Positions 52,501 to 63,779 of a DNA stretch of 64,000 nucleotides are shown here, piece by piece. The stretch is from Perkinsus marinus ATCC 50983 (taxonomy: Eukaryota > Perkinsozoa > Perkinsida > Perkinsidae). The position numbers and the translations under genes are program-made. The DNA lies in NCBI RefSeq assembly GCF_000006405.1, contig NW_003211397.1, positions 553,749 through 617,748 of the forward strand, in the 5' to 3' direction. Each line of letters starts with the position of its first letter. Position 1 is the first letter of the stretch. The notes beneath the pieces were generated by a model. That model ran no database searches. It saw nothing but the letters and a program-made list of their open reading frames with translations, and was not told the DNA's origin.

Positions 52501-54226
52501 AAAGTCGTGCCGATGGGTCGAATCATGCTGGTGGACCTCGCTGGCCTTGAGGACAATCGTGTGGTGGGTCGCTCGAATGAGTCGCTCCCTTCAGGGAGTC
52601 TGCTTCCTCTAGACAGGAAATGTCGGCGGAGCTCTGAGAGAGTCTACAGCGATCAATACAAGTCACTTTGCGCTCGCCCGAATGCTCTGGGCCCTCAAGA
52701 AAAATAGAGTAGATGATGAGATGTGCTGATTAGCCGATGTGTATTTTACGCTTTAGAATGTGCCCTACCGTAATTCAAAGCTAACGAGGCTCTTTCAAAA
52801 CTCGATGGAACCCAGCATTCCTTTGCCGGTGAGTGTTCTTGCTATTGGGTGAAGCATCTCACTGGCAGGCGCCTCCCATGGTGTTAATGTTGGTAACGGT
52901 GAGTCCCGCTACTAAGCGTTTCCAGGCGACTTACAACACTTTCTCGGCGATACAGGTTATTTCCTGTTTGAGTACAAAGCAATACTAGCTGCCTGTCAGA
53001 TAGACTACAAGACGATCTCGGCCGAGGAGTGCGAGGGCATAAGGGAGGAGGCGGTGGCAGCTGTGGCTCGAGACCGAGAGATGATCGACGTTGATGATGA
53101 CGATGATGTGGATGCCATGTCGGTCACTTATGAAGGGTGATCTCACCCTCGCTGCTATCGTGTTATGCTCGTGTGCCGTTCAGGAGCGAGGACCCCAATC
53201 CCAGTGGGTTTCTAAGCCCGCATGATTCTCTGCTCATCGACACGCGGCCGCCTCTGCCAAGGGTATGCTCACCTATTGCGTGGTCTTTCGGTTTTTGAGT
53301 AAACCTTTTTTTGTGGGTGATCTCGGGAAAGATCCTCTCCTTCTGAAGGATGAGGCTCGTCTCGAAGGCCATTCCAATCGTGCTAAGGACGATTTTCAGG
53401 ACGATCGTTCTATGTGCCCTGTAGTGGAAGAGGAAGAGAGTTTGAAGGATGTGGACATACGAGACGATTACACCGATACGGACTGCGTAGAACCCATCAG
53501 GTTGGCGGTTTTAATCTTGTTTGCTTGAAGAGCCTACCACGGCTCAGACCATCTCCCAAGAAGCGCAGCCGTCTGGAAGGTAACGCCGCTGGTCGCGCAT
53601 CAATGGCACAACTGGTGGTGAACCAAGACGTGACACCGAAGGGGAGAAGTAGAATGCCATCGGGGACTGTCACAAGGTCGATGTCGCAGAACGCTAAAGG
53701 TGACTCGGTTAGTCGTGCTTGATGTGAGGGAGTTCCTCCAGGAGTGGTAGGCGCTGTTGGTGGAGGAAGATCTAGAAGCTTGAACCCGGCGCCGACTCGT
53801 CGAGGAGCTGCTGCTAGGCGTCTGACAGGAACTCGATCGGTCGCTGATATCCAAGCTGATCAGTAAGGTCGCTCTTCTTCTTGCTAAGGTTGTTTTGGTG
53901 CTCGCAATCAGTGAATAGCTTACTAGTATCATCTGCTGTAAGTGGTGGCATCTAGTTGTTGTTGTTGTAGTGCGGCAGCTGAAATGGATACCGTCGTGAA
54001 GAAAGCAGTGGCCGGTATTGTACAGTCCATCAGAATTAAAGCCATCGAGATGATCGAACAGGTGGGTAGTCTTCAGCTTTCTCGAGAGTATCTGTCGTGT
54101 CAGGAGCTACTGCCCACCGTCGAGGCGATGGCGGAGGCTGGTATCAGAGAGGCTCTGGCTACTGGCACCTCGGATGGTCGCCGAACACGATCAAGTGAGT
54201 ACCACAGGAGAGGGTCCAAGCGCTGA
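49510..54226 (+). CDS. Kinesin motor protein, N-terminal motor and basic tail
   Basis: Microtubule motor. First exons: 49510-49599, 49758-49844, 49907-49967, 50065-50145, 50205-50251; later ones from 51504. Motor motifs in order: NVM-VCARVRPL; EFPFDHVF; AVGLHANFFAHGASGSGKTF (P-loop); TGLIPMCVERIF; MSVFEIYQEKVRDLL; NQQSSRSHCTLQIQ (switch I); IMLVDLAGLEDN (switch II); INTSHFALARMLWAL; VPYRNSKLTRLF. The P-loop reads GASGSGKT rather than the usual GQTGSGKT. After the motor comes an acidic run (MIDVDDDDDVDAM), then a basic Ser/Pro tail (PSPKKRSRLEG, TPKGRSRMPSGT) and a helical end (KKAVAGIVQSIRIKAIEMI). No long coiled coil is visible. The layout recalls Kid/KIF22-type chromokinesins; this placement is only an impression. 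A 1.25-kb intron after the P-loop exon holds transposase-like sequence. Confidence 0.75.
50380..51210 (+). mobile_element. DNA-transposon-like fragment (transposase-like ORF) inside kinesin intron
   Basis: The frame 50596-51207 contains PRVIYADKNCC, MTVRLDAFHVMRRFNK and VDPRFVSKFRVMKFAM. The order D-x-x-C-C followed by V-x-L-D-x-F-H-x-M-R-R is seen in the catalytic core of some DDE transposases of animals and protists. It is only a piece: no second half of the core and no terminal repeats recognised. It occupies the kinesin intron between 50251 and 51504, in the same orientation. The family is uncertain. Confidence 0.45.
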
Positions 54227-55763
54227 ATGGTGTTTTGGTCAGGCTCATTGGACATAGTCGTCGAGTCGCCGACCTCTCAGCGTAAGGATTGACGTCCTAC
54301 ACGTGCATCTGTTTGTAACATACTGATCACTGCTTTCCCGTATCAAATTAAAAGCCCTTTTGTCGTCGATGCCCTGTCCAGTCGAGAGAGCGTAGGTAGG
54401 CTAACGAAATCACTATTGGTTTCGCTCCCCTATGTTCATGATGCTGCTATCACCGATCGATACTGCGCACGTGCCTTATGGTTTGAGTTATAGTGCGGGG
54501 TGGCCTTCCGTAAGGGAGCGGCCACAGAAAACTGATATGGGATTCCCACAATGGGGATTATTCATTGTAGTGCTAGTGATGGATGTTACAGTAGTTATAC
54601 TCATCTGCACTGTAAAGGGCCGCGGAGGCGCAGCGAACTTTTCTGGAAGGTTTTTCTGACAGAATTCTAGACGTCAGGCTCACACTTGTTGACACCACAA
54701 CTGAACCGTATAGCCCTTCGCGAGATCTTCCAATGGGCACTACTAGGGTCGCACTGTGATGAGAGAGATCCCAAGTAGCAGTCAGTATGTAGGCTAACGC
54801 AATGAGGACTCGTCTTGCCTCTTATGTTCATGTGGCTGCTAACATTAGTTGATATTGCGTACACGTCCGATGCTTCGTGTTGTAGTGTGGGTGGGACGGG
54901 TACAACCGTCGGTTGTATGTATGTCTATCGAAGGGTCGTCGTGGGAGACAGGATCACACTGGGAAGTGTGATGTGGCGGCCCGCCAACGGCGAGATGTGA
55001 AGCAATGTGACATGTTTCGGATGCGGGTGGAATATTCGATCACACACGAACTGAGTCTCAGACTGAGACGGTCTTGGAGTCAGAGTCCCGGAGGACAAAT
55101 TTTCAGCTCAACAGATGTGAACTGGTTCTATCGTGTAGCGGTTAGCACTCTGAACTTCGAATCTGGCTATCGGGGTCCGAAACCCGTTAGAACCTTTGTC
55201 TGGGTGGAATTGTCGACTGCCTTGATTGTCACGAATCATACCTTCTAGGGTCATACGGTGATTCATTATCGCTTATCCTATGAGGGCTACGCTGACACAG
55301 TATACTGGGGTTACACAAACAAGATGATCGAGATGTACTGACACGGGATTTGTGCCCACATCTCAAAAATTGTTATCACTGACACTAGCGCTAGAGCGCT
55401 GATAGAGTGACCACGCTTCTCGGGTAGTGGACCTGAAAGCAGGTTAGTGTCCCAGCAAGGAAAAGGGAAATCGACCAATTTTGGTCACATAAGTACGTCT
55501 CGTATCATCACATTAGTACACACCATGAAGAAATGATAATGAAGATCAGAGAGATATTATTTTCATAGTTCCCATATGGAGATGTATATCTATTAGTAAT
55601 GAACAGCCGAGGACCACGCTTCTCGTGCAACACCACTGCAAGATGGGGAGAAATTGGCTGATTTCATGCTGCGAGGACTGTGCGGCCGCTGGATGCCATA
55701 TTTTAGGGGTATGGACGCTATCCGAAAGTCTGTATTCACTACAGTGTAGTTTGCCGCACGATA
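54227..55763. other. Intergenic region with duplicated 115-bp module and tRNA-like sequence
   Basis: About 54384-54500 and 54785-54900 are a diverged pair (TATGTTCATG, GTAGGCTAACG and ATGCTGCTA/TGGCTGCTA). Both begin hydrophobic reading frames (MFMMLLSPIDTA; MFMWLLTLVDIA). No gene model can be built. Confidence 0.4.
55124..55195 (+). pseudogene. tRNA-Gln-like sequence with Arg-type anticodon TCG
   Basis: 72 nt. The acceptor stem GGTTCTA/TAGAACC is perfect and the D arm GTGTAGCGGTTAGCAC is standard. The body aligns without gaps to eukaryotic tRNA-Gln. The anticodon loop reads CTTCGAA, giving TCG instead of CTG/TTG. The anticodon stem has one mismatch and two G-T pairs, and two T-stem pairs are lost with TTC changed to TCC. 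Probably a tRNA pseudogene; no Pol III T-run follows closely. Confidence 0.5.
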
Positions 55764-56988
55764 ATGATGTTTCCGTTCGTATACCACTGCATCCTACCTA
55801 CCATTCTGTTTTATATCACTGCTACGTCACAGCGTCGTGTGTCGCGCGTTCGACTCTCCAGTGGGTACGACATGCCCTTGTTGGGGTTGGGTCTGGGTCA
55901 TTACAAAAACGAGACTGAAGTGGAAGAGATGGTCCTGATGTTCTTGGAACTAGGCGGGAGGCACATCGACACTGCGATAGTGTACGTACATTCGGCGATT
56001 TCTGGCACAATACACGCAAGTAACAGGTACGAAAATCAAGGTGCTGTCGGCAGAGCTGTGAAGAAATCTGGAATACCACGGGAAGAAGTCTTCATCACAT
56101 CGAAGATACCTCCACAAAGAATGGGCTACGACTCAACGTTCAAGGCTATCCTGGAGATTGTCGAGGAGATTGATCTCGGCTATATTGATATGATACTCAT
56201 TCATTGGCCCTCGCTGTTGGAGACGACGTTGCCATGTAGGAAGGAGGCTCTTCGGCCTCTGAAATTTACGGTGCGACGTTCCACACTTTCTCATCCAGCG
56301 AAGAGAGCACTGAAGTTTCTCTGTTATGACAAGGGCCTATTTGATACCATCATAACAGGTACAACCAACGATGGCAGCTGGAAGCATTGTAGACTTGGTT
56401 CCTGGGCTGCTATGGAACAAATGGTACATGCCGGCTTGGTAGGGAAAATAGGATACTCAACGATGCGAATCAATGTCTCTTGTTAACAGGTCAGAAGCAT
56501 TGGCGTCAGCAACTTTGGAACTCGTCATTTGGAAGAGCTTAGACCTTTCGCTTCACTATGGCCACCAGCGACCAATCAGTTTGAGGTTCACCCTTTGCTG
56601 CCCGAAAATGACCTCGTCAGCTATTGCCGAGCAAACGGTGAGTGTTTTAATGGAGTTCGTGCATCACTACATTCGATTGTTTGCCCAGGTATAGCTGTTA
56701 CGGCCTACGGCTCGTTAGGGGGACCACAGCGAGCGAAAGAGTTCACCAACTCGAGTGTTCTGCGTGCAATTGGTGAACGATACAACAAAACTCCAGCACA
56801 GGTAGGCTTCTCGTTGACAACTGATAGCGTCGCAGCTCGTCGTGAAGGTGCTCTTGCGCTGGGCTCTGCAGCAGCAATTCGCTATCATACCGATGAGTCG
56901 GAAGAGAAGTCGAATGATCGAGAACTTGGACGTCCTTGATTTCATTCTGAGTAGAGACGACTACCACTCAATAGCTGAATTTGTGATT
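55764..56988 (+). CDS. Aldo-keto reductase, C-terminus cut by gap
   Basis: NAD(P)H-dependent carbonyl reductase family. All four catalytic residues are visible: Asp in HIDTAIV, Tyr in VYENQGAVGRAV, Lys in FITSKIP and His in MILIHWP. The start GYDMPLLGLGLG and the later IRSIGVSNFG-type motif (VRSIGVSNFGTRHLEEL) also match, as does cofactor-end IIPMSRKRSRMIENLDVLDF. Introns: 45 nt within VY-ENQ, about 51 nt before VRSIGVSN, 55 nt before IAVTAYGS and 45 nt before VLLRWAL. The segment between IHWP and AAMEQM is longer than usual. The N-terminus (MMFPFVYHCILPTILFYITA) is a signal peptide or anchor, unusual for this cytosolic family. The last few codons lie in the gap. Confidence 0.87.
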
Positions 56989-57088
56989 NNNNNNNNNNNN
57001 NNNNNNNNNNNNNNNNNNNNNNNNNNNNNNNNNNNNNNNNNNNNNNNNNNNNNNNNNNNNNNNNNNNNNNNNNNNNNNNNNNNNNNNN
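56989..57088. other. Assembly gap (100 N)
   Basis: Exactly 100 N at the 3' end of the aldo-keto reductase gene. Confidence 1.
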
Positions 57089-57783
57089 TATCGAGCATCA
57101 AATCTCGGTTCAAAAAATAATATGCCCTATACAACGACTGCAGACCTCTTTCGGCTCGGCAGCACTCTCCGGTCACAGTCATCTGGCGTCGCCGGACTGG
57201 CGACATCACGATCGTTAAGACGTGACGTGCAAGACGTACAAGTGCGACTGTCGCGACGCGTCTAGTGGTTGTCAGCGGCTCCCGACATCAGGCAGTACCA
57301 TAGATCTCCGTAAAATAGAATCGAGAATTTCTGATCAGAGGAGGGCAGTCCCGTGTAACACGGGCCGTGTTACGTGCGATCTGGGAAGCGAGAAGGTGAA
57401 ACCCGACTGATGGCGTTCTAGAAGGCCGAATACGGAAAACCATGAGTCGTTAACCACAGCACTAGCCTTTCCAACACGCAAGTTTCTAACACCATCATAC
57501 AGTACGAGGATACCATCCGACCGTGTTTGGGGTGTTACGGTCGGCCGACTCGGTTGGTTTGGACGGTTCCTCAACGCGACTAGTACTCATGTGAAAATGG
57601 AGAGTAAAAATACAGACTTGAGCCAGATGGCTACGGAGCTATCTCACATGCTCATCATCTCAATTTAATTAGCAACAATGATAACTCAAACACCTAATCT
57701 CAGCATCATATATCTATCCTCTGGCCTTCCTGCCTGTCGTTACTCACTGGAGCATTTCGCGCACGCCCGATAATAATAGCAGA
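57089..57783. other. Intergenic stretch, no gene seen
   Basis: Between the gap and the retroelement fragment; contains a short palindromic CCCGTGTAACACGGGCCGTG. Nothing else recognised. Confidence 0.5.
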
Positions 57784-59607
57784 TCATTCGGTGCCGCGAC
57801 ACGCCTCCCCCTCGGAGATGCTTCCAGCGTTATCTTCGGAATCGCCACAATCCCACTGCTCCTCGTTCAATCTCAATATCTCAAATGCACTCTGGCCCGG
57901 ATCCGCTTCGTCCAAACATATGAGTACCTTCTCTGCCAAGTCCTTCACTACAGTACCCCAATGCAGCTGCTGTGTGCCGTCGTCGTGCGTGAGCTTACAT
58001 CGAATCCTCATACCTGCTCTGTCCGGCAATGGCATCGACTCATAGTCTCTCCGCACTTGCAGTGGACATAAATTGAAGTGATTCTCCTCCGTTAAGCGCT
58101 CACCTTTACTTCCGACGATCCGGACTTTGTAGCGACGAGTGCTCAGAACCCGTACCACGAATCCAGTTCTCCACAACATGCTGTGCTTCTTCGTTGGTTG
58201 GTATATCATCACTGGATCTCCCACTCGGAATGCAAAGTCCTTACTTACTGATGGCGTTCGTCCCAGTGACTGCAATACCTTCCTGCGTTTCTCCGGCCAA
58301 AAATCGTTCAAAAATCGCCGCAGATTCGCTTCCCTACGACGCTTCCATTTCCCTTCGACACCCTCCTCTACCTGCTGGCCCAGCAGTGCTGGGTGCTATC
58401 CATCAGCGCAGCTCCGCCTCCCTCCCTGCGGATATAACCAAATCTGAGGTCATCCGCTGTCATGCCTTGACATATCCTTGGTCACCAATATCCGCCGATG
58501 ACAAGGGAGATCTATTGAGTGTCCACGCGATTTCATCTGCCAGATCCTGTTTGAGTGCCGCCATAGAGTCTCCACTCCAATCCGACACCTTATATTGTCT
58601 TAAAATTGTTCTGGCCGCTCGCACTGCACTCCTGTGATGGGTTTCTGCCGCTGTAGTCCACGGTGCTCTGGGATTGGCTGGAACGAAATGAATGTTCCAT
58701 CCCGCTAATTCAGGATCCCTTGCCACTGAATCCCTGGCAATCGCATTATCGGCTACCACCACTGCGAATCCGCCTTCTCTCCTCTGAGCCCTTCTGATCG
58801 CTGCCGCAATACTTGAGGAAGTCTGGTCTGGTATGGTGATCCACACCACGCTATATGTCATGAGGCAGACCACAGACAGATAGAGAAGACCCGATCCCAA
58901 CGTAATGGCATCCACCGACACAGCATAAAAGGGCTCCTTACCTGCTCTCAATAGATTCTCTGGTGAAAGATCCGAGATACCCGCCCCTGAGAGCCCCGGG
59001 ATATTCTCCACTCCCGCTTAGCATTTTTGAGCTGACAAGTAACACATACTGCAAGCTCATCATTCGCAAGTCGCTTCAATGATGGTGCGAAGAAACCAAA
59101 CTCTATCGCTCTTTCTACACTGGCATTCGGACTGGCATGCCGCAGCTTCCTGTGAGCACTACGAATGAGTAATCTTCTAAAACCCATCCTCATCTTTGGT
59201 ACATAATACGCCCAACTGGTAGCCGCATCTGTGCCATTAATCAGATAGCGTGCTATGCCATCGTCATCAATCCTTATGCATCCCAATGATCGGAGTGCCT
59301 TGGCATCCATTTCATCTGCCCATCCCAGCTGCAACGATCGCGAAAAAGATATCTTGTCTTCTTCCTGATATGCCACTGGATACTGCACATCTGAGAGTGG
59401 ATACGCCGCAACCGCTCTTCTCCACAAGATGAAGGAGAAACGTAGGGCTTTCCATACTTGGAGTGCCGCATAGACATCGTACGATACCAACGCCAAGTCA
59501 TCCGCAAGACTCGGACATTCCACTCTTCTCCGACCGTGTAATGATGTTTCCTCCGGAACATAACACACACTGGGGTTGGGAGAGCCTCTCCCGGAGAGGA
59601 GTTCCAA
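57784..59607 (-). mobile_element. Fossil LTR-retrotransposon fragment: integrase part of pol
   Basis: Minus-strand remnant of an LTR retroelement pol region. Recognisable parts, in order, are an upstream stretch, an integrase zinc-binding region, the integrase catalytic core and a basic C-terminal domain with a W-x-x-G-F-V-type motif. Gag, protease and reverse transcriptase are not seen. BEL/Pao and Ty3-like origin cannot be separated by eye. It is broken, with about two breaks; decay is modest, suggesting a fairly young insertion. No flanking LTR pair recognised. Confidence 0.7.
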
Positions 59608-60188
59608 CTCTCGGCTTGATGCCGAGTGGTGGAACTCCCAGAGAGTCTCTATTAGAGACTCTCTGGTCGTGGGCTAACCCTATTTCGCTTCGGCACCCTG
59701 CCCTCCGCAATTCGAGGCTTGCCCGCCCCCGCCTTTGGGGCTAAGCCCTATTTCGCATTCATCGGGAGACCACACTCGACCGTTTTGCTTTCTAGCAAGA
59801 GTCCGTTGAGGAAAAGTAAGAGAAGGCAAGATACGCAAGTGAGGAGTTCTTGGAGAATGTTGTTGACTCTGGCAGCTGTTCTTATCACACGAGCATAGTA
59901 GGGTCCAAGCTGAACCACGTCTTCTTGCTCGAAGGGCAACAGGCTTTCGCCGTCACTTGTGAGGGTGCTTATCCTTCTTGGCAGCTGCGCCTCGAAATTT
60001 GTAGGGGAACCTTTCTCAAGAGCTCCTGTGGTGTAGTGTGGCCTCCTGTAATCGCAGCATGTATGATTCTATCTTGGAAAGAATCTTTACCGGGCGATTT
60101 GGCCGTTTTATGGTGGCGGAACTCCTCATGCATCTGCCTCGTACAAATTGTCTCATTTCCTCATAGCCTCTTTCATAATTCCTTCCTG
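59608..60188. other. Hairpin-rich spacer
   Basis: 59620-59670 holds strong inverted repeats (GAGAGTCTCTATTAGAGACT). GGCTAACCCTATTTCGC and GCTAAGCCCTATTTCGC form a diverged pair. It may be part of the retroelement or a separate repeat. No gene called. Confidence 0.4.
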
Positions 60189-61016
60189 ATGTGCCGTGCC
60201 TGTGCCCGCTCCCAACAGCTCCGTCTCCAGCTCGACCGAGGGGTACCAACGGTCTCGACTAAGGGCAGTAGAAGTGGGTCGATAGCCTCTGATTGTTCTT
60301 CAGTGGTGCCCAGTACTAAGGTAAGGCATTCTATTCCTATTCGAGGCCTTCTACTGGGTTTTTAGGCGTCACCTACTGATTCCTCGACGGCGCCATCAAC
60401 CCCGTGTTCGGTCGAAGCTCCACCGATGAAGGTTTCTGTGGGCTCCTCCCCTACTACTACCATCCCTAGCACCACGAGGCCTCTCTGCGCGTATTTCAAG
60501 AACGACAGATGCCGCATGGGTAATGCATGCCGATTTGCGCACTCATTGAAAGAGCACAAGAACCCGAGGTTGATTTTGATGAGGAGATTTCCCCAATGCC
60601 AGCAGTCTGTCGGCCAGGTGAGCTTGCCAGTCTTCCCCTGCTAGTAAGTGGTCCCTTCCAGAGTCCCTATGTGGCCCAGCCGACGGTTGTGCCCAATCCA
60701 TGTTACGCTTACGTGGCTCCCCCTGTACAGGTGAGTTCCCTCGCAGGGCGTCCTCGACAGTTATCAGTGGCTTCCCTTCAGCAACCTTATGAAGGACCAG
60801 CCTTTCCTGTAGCCAGCCCCAATGGGCCTATGGCCGTGCCGCCGCCACCACAGGTGGGTAGTTGGGTTCGTCGAGGGGAAAGTTACGGTATGATCTCAGA
60901 TGTATTATTACTACCAACCGGCCGCTCAGGCAGCGCCTCCTATGTATTACGCACCAGTTATGGTGCAGAAGTCCCCCGGGGGCCCTTCGGTGGCCCCTGT
61001 AGTCGAGAATCATTAA
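60189..61016 (+). CDS. CCCH zinc-finger protein 1
   Basis: Exon 60189-60320 (MCRACARSQQLRLQL...) joins in phase to the exon from 60366. The finger CAYFKNDRCRMGNACRFAH fits C-x7-C-x5-C-x3-H exactly, the spacing of RNA-binding CCCH fingers. Ser/Thr/Pro-rich sequence precedes it. Downstream exons are Pro/Gln-rich (QSPYVAQPTVVPNPCYAYVA, QPYEGPAFPVASPNG, AAPPMYYAPVMVQKSPGG) and end at TAA 61016. Such proteins usually control mRNA stability or processing. The junction just after the finger (about 60570-60650) is unresolved. Confidence 0.65.
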
Positions 61017-61379
61017 TATTATGACTTTCTTGGGGGAGTTTGTCATGCCCTCATTCCCCTAGGGTGTATAAGCGTTCCCCTAGCGAGTTAGTACAATTCC
61101 TCGTGCCTGGTGGTGGACCTGCCACCTCGAGGCAGATGTGAAACGCTCTTATTTGCAGAGCATTCTCGCTGCTACACTATTTATGCTACTTGGCGACCTC
61201 TGGTAAGACTCCCCTTCTCTGGTTGTTCCTTCCCTACTGATCGTCGTTCACTACTGATTCTCGTAATTGTTGTTTTGACGTATAATTCTTCCCTCTATTC
61301 TGGACGTTGTATAGAGTGTGCTCTCTGTGTCGGATTGTTTGTAATTCTTCATCACACTGGCGTGTGTCGTACTATTCTT

Positions 61380-62440
61380 ACTGATGTTCCTACTACAAGT
61401 CCAGGTAGCTCCTCAAGCAAGGCATTGCCTATCTCATCGCGGTTCCGTCTTCCGTGATGGTGTACGGTTGTGTAGGAAATCGTTTGTGTTGATTAATGGG
61501 ACGAATAGGAGTCTTCAGCATTTCTCTTGGGTCATGTCTATCTCATCAAATCTGATGTCCTCCGGTGCTGAGGACGTCGATATTCAGTATGCGGAGGCGG
61601 AGGGCTCTAAGGTGAGGTTCCATGGTTGGTGTACAGTGCGGACCAAAGAGTTATGCATATGTAGATTTCCGAGATGCTTTCATACGACTATAGACTACAT
61701 AACGCTTCCTAAACGTTGGTGTCATCAATCGATTCACATTGTTATCATGTTGATATTATTCAAAGTTGACTTTCGAGGGCTAAGTTGAAAATACTACTTT
61801 GCATAACGGTTTGGTCCCCACCGTAGATCGTACTGTGATTTGTTGTTAGGGTGGTGTTGGTCGTCGAGGAGGAGTAACAACGCAGAAGCCTATATGCGGA
61901 TATTACAAAAAGGACCGCTGCCAACTTGGCCCAGATGTGCCGGTGAGAATTACGGTAGATGCTCTCCGATAGTGTAGATCTTGGGTTAGGTTCGCGCATA
62001 GTTCTGCAAGAGCCATTCGAATCCCCATCTGATTTCAGCGCGGCGAAGGGTGGCGAGAGCGTCCCGGAAGAAGCGGGGGTCGTCGTCATCGAGTACAGCG
62101 AGCATCGCTAGCAGTTGTGATGTGGCCTCAACTCTCGATGTGAGGAATAGGAGCTCCTATTTGGTCGTAATGTTTTTCCAGGATTATACCATCTACACTG
62201 ATGAAGTGGTTGGAATTGACGGATATGGTCGAGTGGAGCATCCGATGGGAGCTTATGGGGAGTCCTCTCAGGCTATGTCGATGGTAATATATCCATGTTA
62301 GTATGAACTCCCTGATGTTGCCCTTAGACCTGTCCTGGTTACTACACAGTAGATTGTTGCTATGCCGCTCCAACGTGTAATGGCGTGGCTAGAGGCAACG
62401 ACATACCATCGTTCTCGATGTCGTATGGGGTGTATATAGG
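61380..62440 (+). CDS. Second, related CCCH-finger gene (tentative)
   Basis: Exon near 61555-61610 reads SSGAEDVDIQYAEAEGSK. After a MITE-bearing intron comes GGVGRRGGVTTQKPICGYYK and KDRCQLGPD, the first half of a CCCH finger (C-x7-C) like the neighbour's C-x7-C. The second half may be FAHSSARAI after an intron near 61990, but the third Cys is not resolved. Later exons read YTIYTDEVVGIDGYGRVEHP and IVAMPLQRVMAWLEATTYHR. Probably a tandem relative of the preceding gene. Start and exact exons unknown. Confidence 0.4.
61665..61832. mobile_element. MITE-like family 3 copy in CCCH gene 2 intron
   Basis: CATCAATCGATTCACATTGT, CAAAGTTGACTTTCGAG and right end AACGGTTTGGTCCCCACCGT. The inner part is inverted relative to the copy at 3660-3830 while the outer terminus is the same. 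Confidence 0.55.
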
Positions 62441-63198
62441 CAGACTGAAACCGGAGGTAGTCGGTCGCTTTAATTTGATCAAGTTGAAGTCGTTCATCGT
62501 CGATACGGAGCATCATATTTGTTCGTTTTTTCGACAGGGAAGAATGTCTTGGTGGGCGCTAAATGTCGGGTCTCGAAAGTCGACTGTGAGCCACTTGGGA
62601 CGCATTGTGGCATGTAGTGTTCGAGCGTTTACTATTATCAATCTGCACGGTTCTGGGTGGTGGTTTTCTCGATCGCCCTCATATATCAGTAATGGTTCCG
62701 TTTCAATTTAATATATATAATAGCTGATTGTCACATCTATACTCTGGAGAAGTCTCATTAGTTAACGAGAAACGCAGATATTTTTTTGTTCTTTTTACCT
62801 CGAAAGAATTACGCTCCTCAGGTGGAGTCCTGTCCGGTCCGTCCGCTCCCAGTCGGTTGTGCGAATTGTACCCGAAATGTAAGTTGAAATTATATCAGGA
62901 TTTTGAGTATCTTTTAGTTTAGTTGCCTTTCTTTCCTTACGCTGCCACTGCGGAGGAGCTGAGAGCATGCGCACCAGATCATTATGAAGATTAACGTATT
63001 TTTATCACATTTATCACAGCACCCAGATCTTGTCTAGGGTGACAGGGAGGAGGTTTGTTTCCGTCGTTTCGTATTGGCCTGTCTGTCACCCTCGATGAGG
63101 GTGTGGTGTGCTACCATTGCATGAGTACTATAGCACGTTAACGTCTAGGGCGTCTAGTCCTGTGAAGACGTTACTGTATTAAGTCACGAGTAGTCAAG
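62441..63198. other. Spacer, no gene seen
   Basis: Short ORFs without domain or splice support; includes T-rich stretches near 62780 and 63220. Confidence 0.4.
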
Positions 63199-63387
63199 CT
63201 ACTCGACGTTTATATTGCTGATTTTTTGCATCGCTGGATACGGGATGATGGTCTGAGGATTAACAGAATCCGACTGAGGCGAGAAGTGGAAGATTTGAGG
63301 GACAAAGTTCATAATTATTGTCTCCTTGGAAGAGTTGAACGGAACGTCTATGACATGATGATTGCGTTGGTTAATGATACGCGATGA
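63199..63387 (+). other. Putative last exon of an unresolved gene
   Basis: Open frame without ATG reading LLDVYIADFLHRWIRDDG, then NRIRLRREVEDLRDKVHN and ERNVYDMMIALVNDTR, then stop. Highly charged and helical, and it looks coding; the upstream exon is not found. Confidence 0.35.
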
Positions 63388-63448
63388 GGTTGGCTCAGCC
63401 GGTTCTCATGGAGGTCTTATGGTGACAAGAAGGGAACATTGGGTATAA

Positions 63449-63550
63449 TGGAGTTTCACCCTAGGGATATGAAAAACATATTTCACGACTAACGTAAACC
63501 GCGTTTTCCACAGAGTATTACGCCACTTCACGTAAAACGGATGAAAGTCC
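63449..63550 (-). mobile_element. MITE-like family 2 copy
   Basis: GGAGTTTCACCCTAGGG ... ACGTAAAACGGATGAAAGTCC; shorter than average. Confidence 0.75.
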
Positions 63551-63779
63551 GACGATATAAAATATGATATTATTCTCTATGGCTTTTTCCATATGAACAT
63601 AGTAGTCACATGCAGAATACCTTGTAGTAGAATATGTTATATTTTTGGAAAGTCTGACGGAGAGTGTTGCAAGTGTTAGAAAATGCGGTTTGGAAATTGT
63701 CATTTACCGTTAAGGACTCAGCCCGAGGGCGCCAGTCTGAAAAATAGATTTCGACGATGTTGAAAATGATAGGGTAAAG

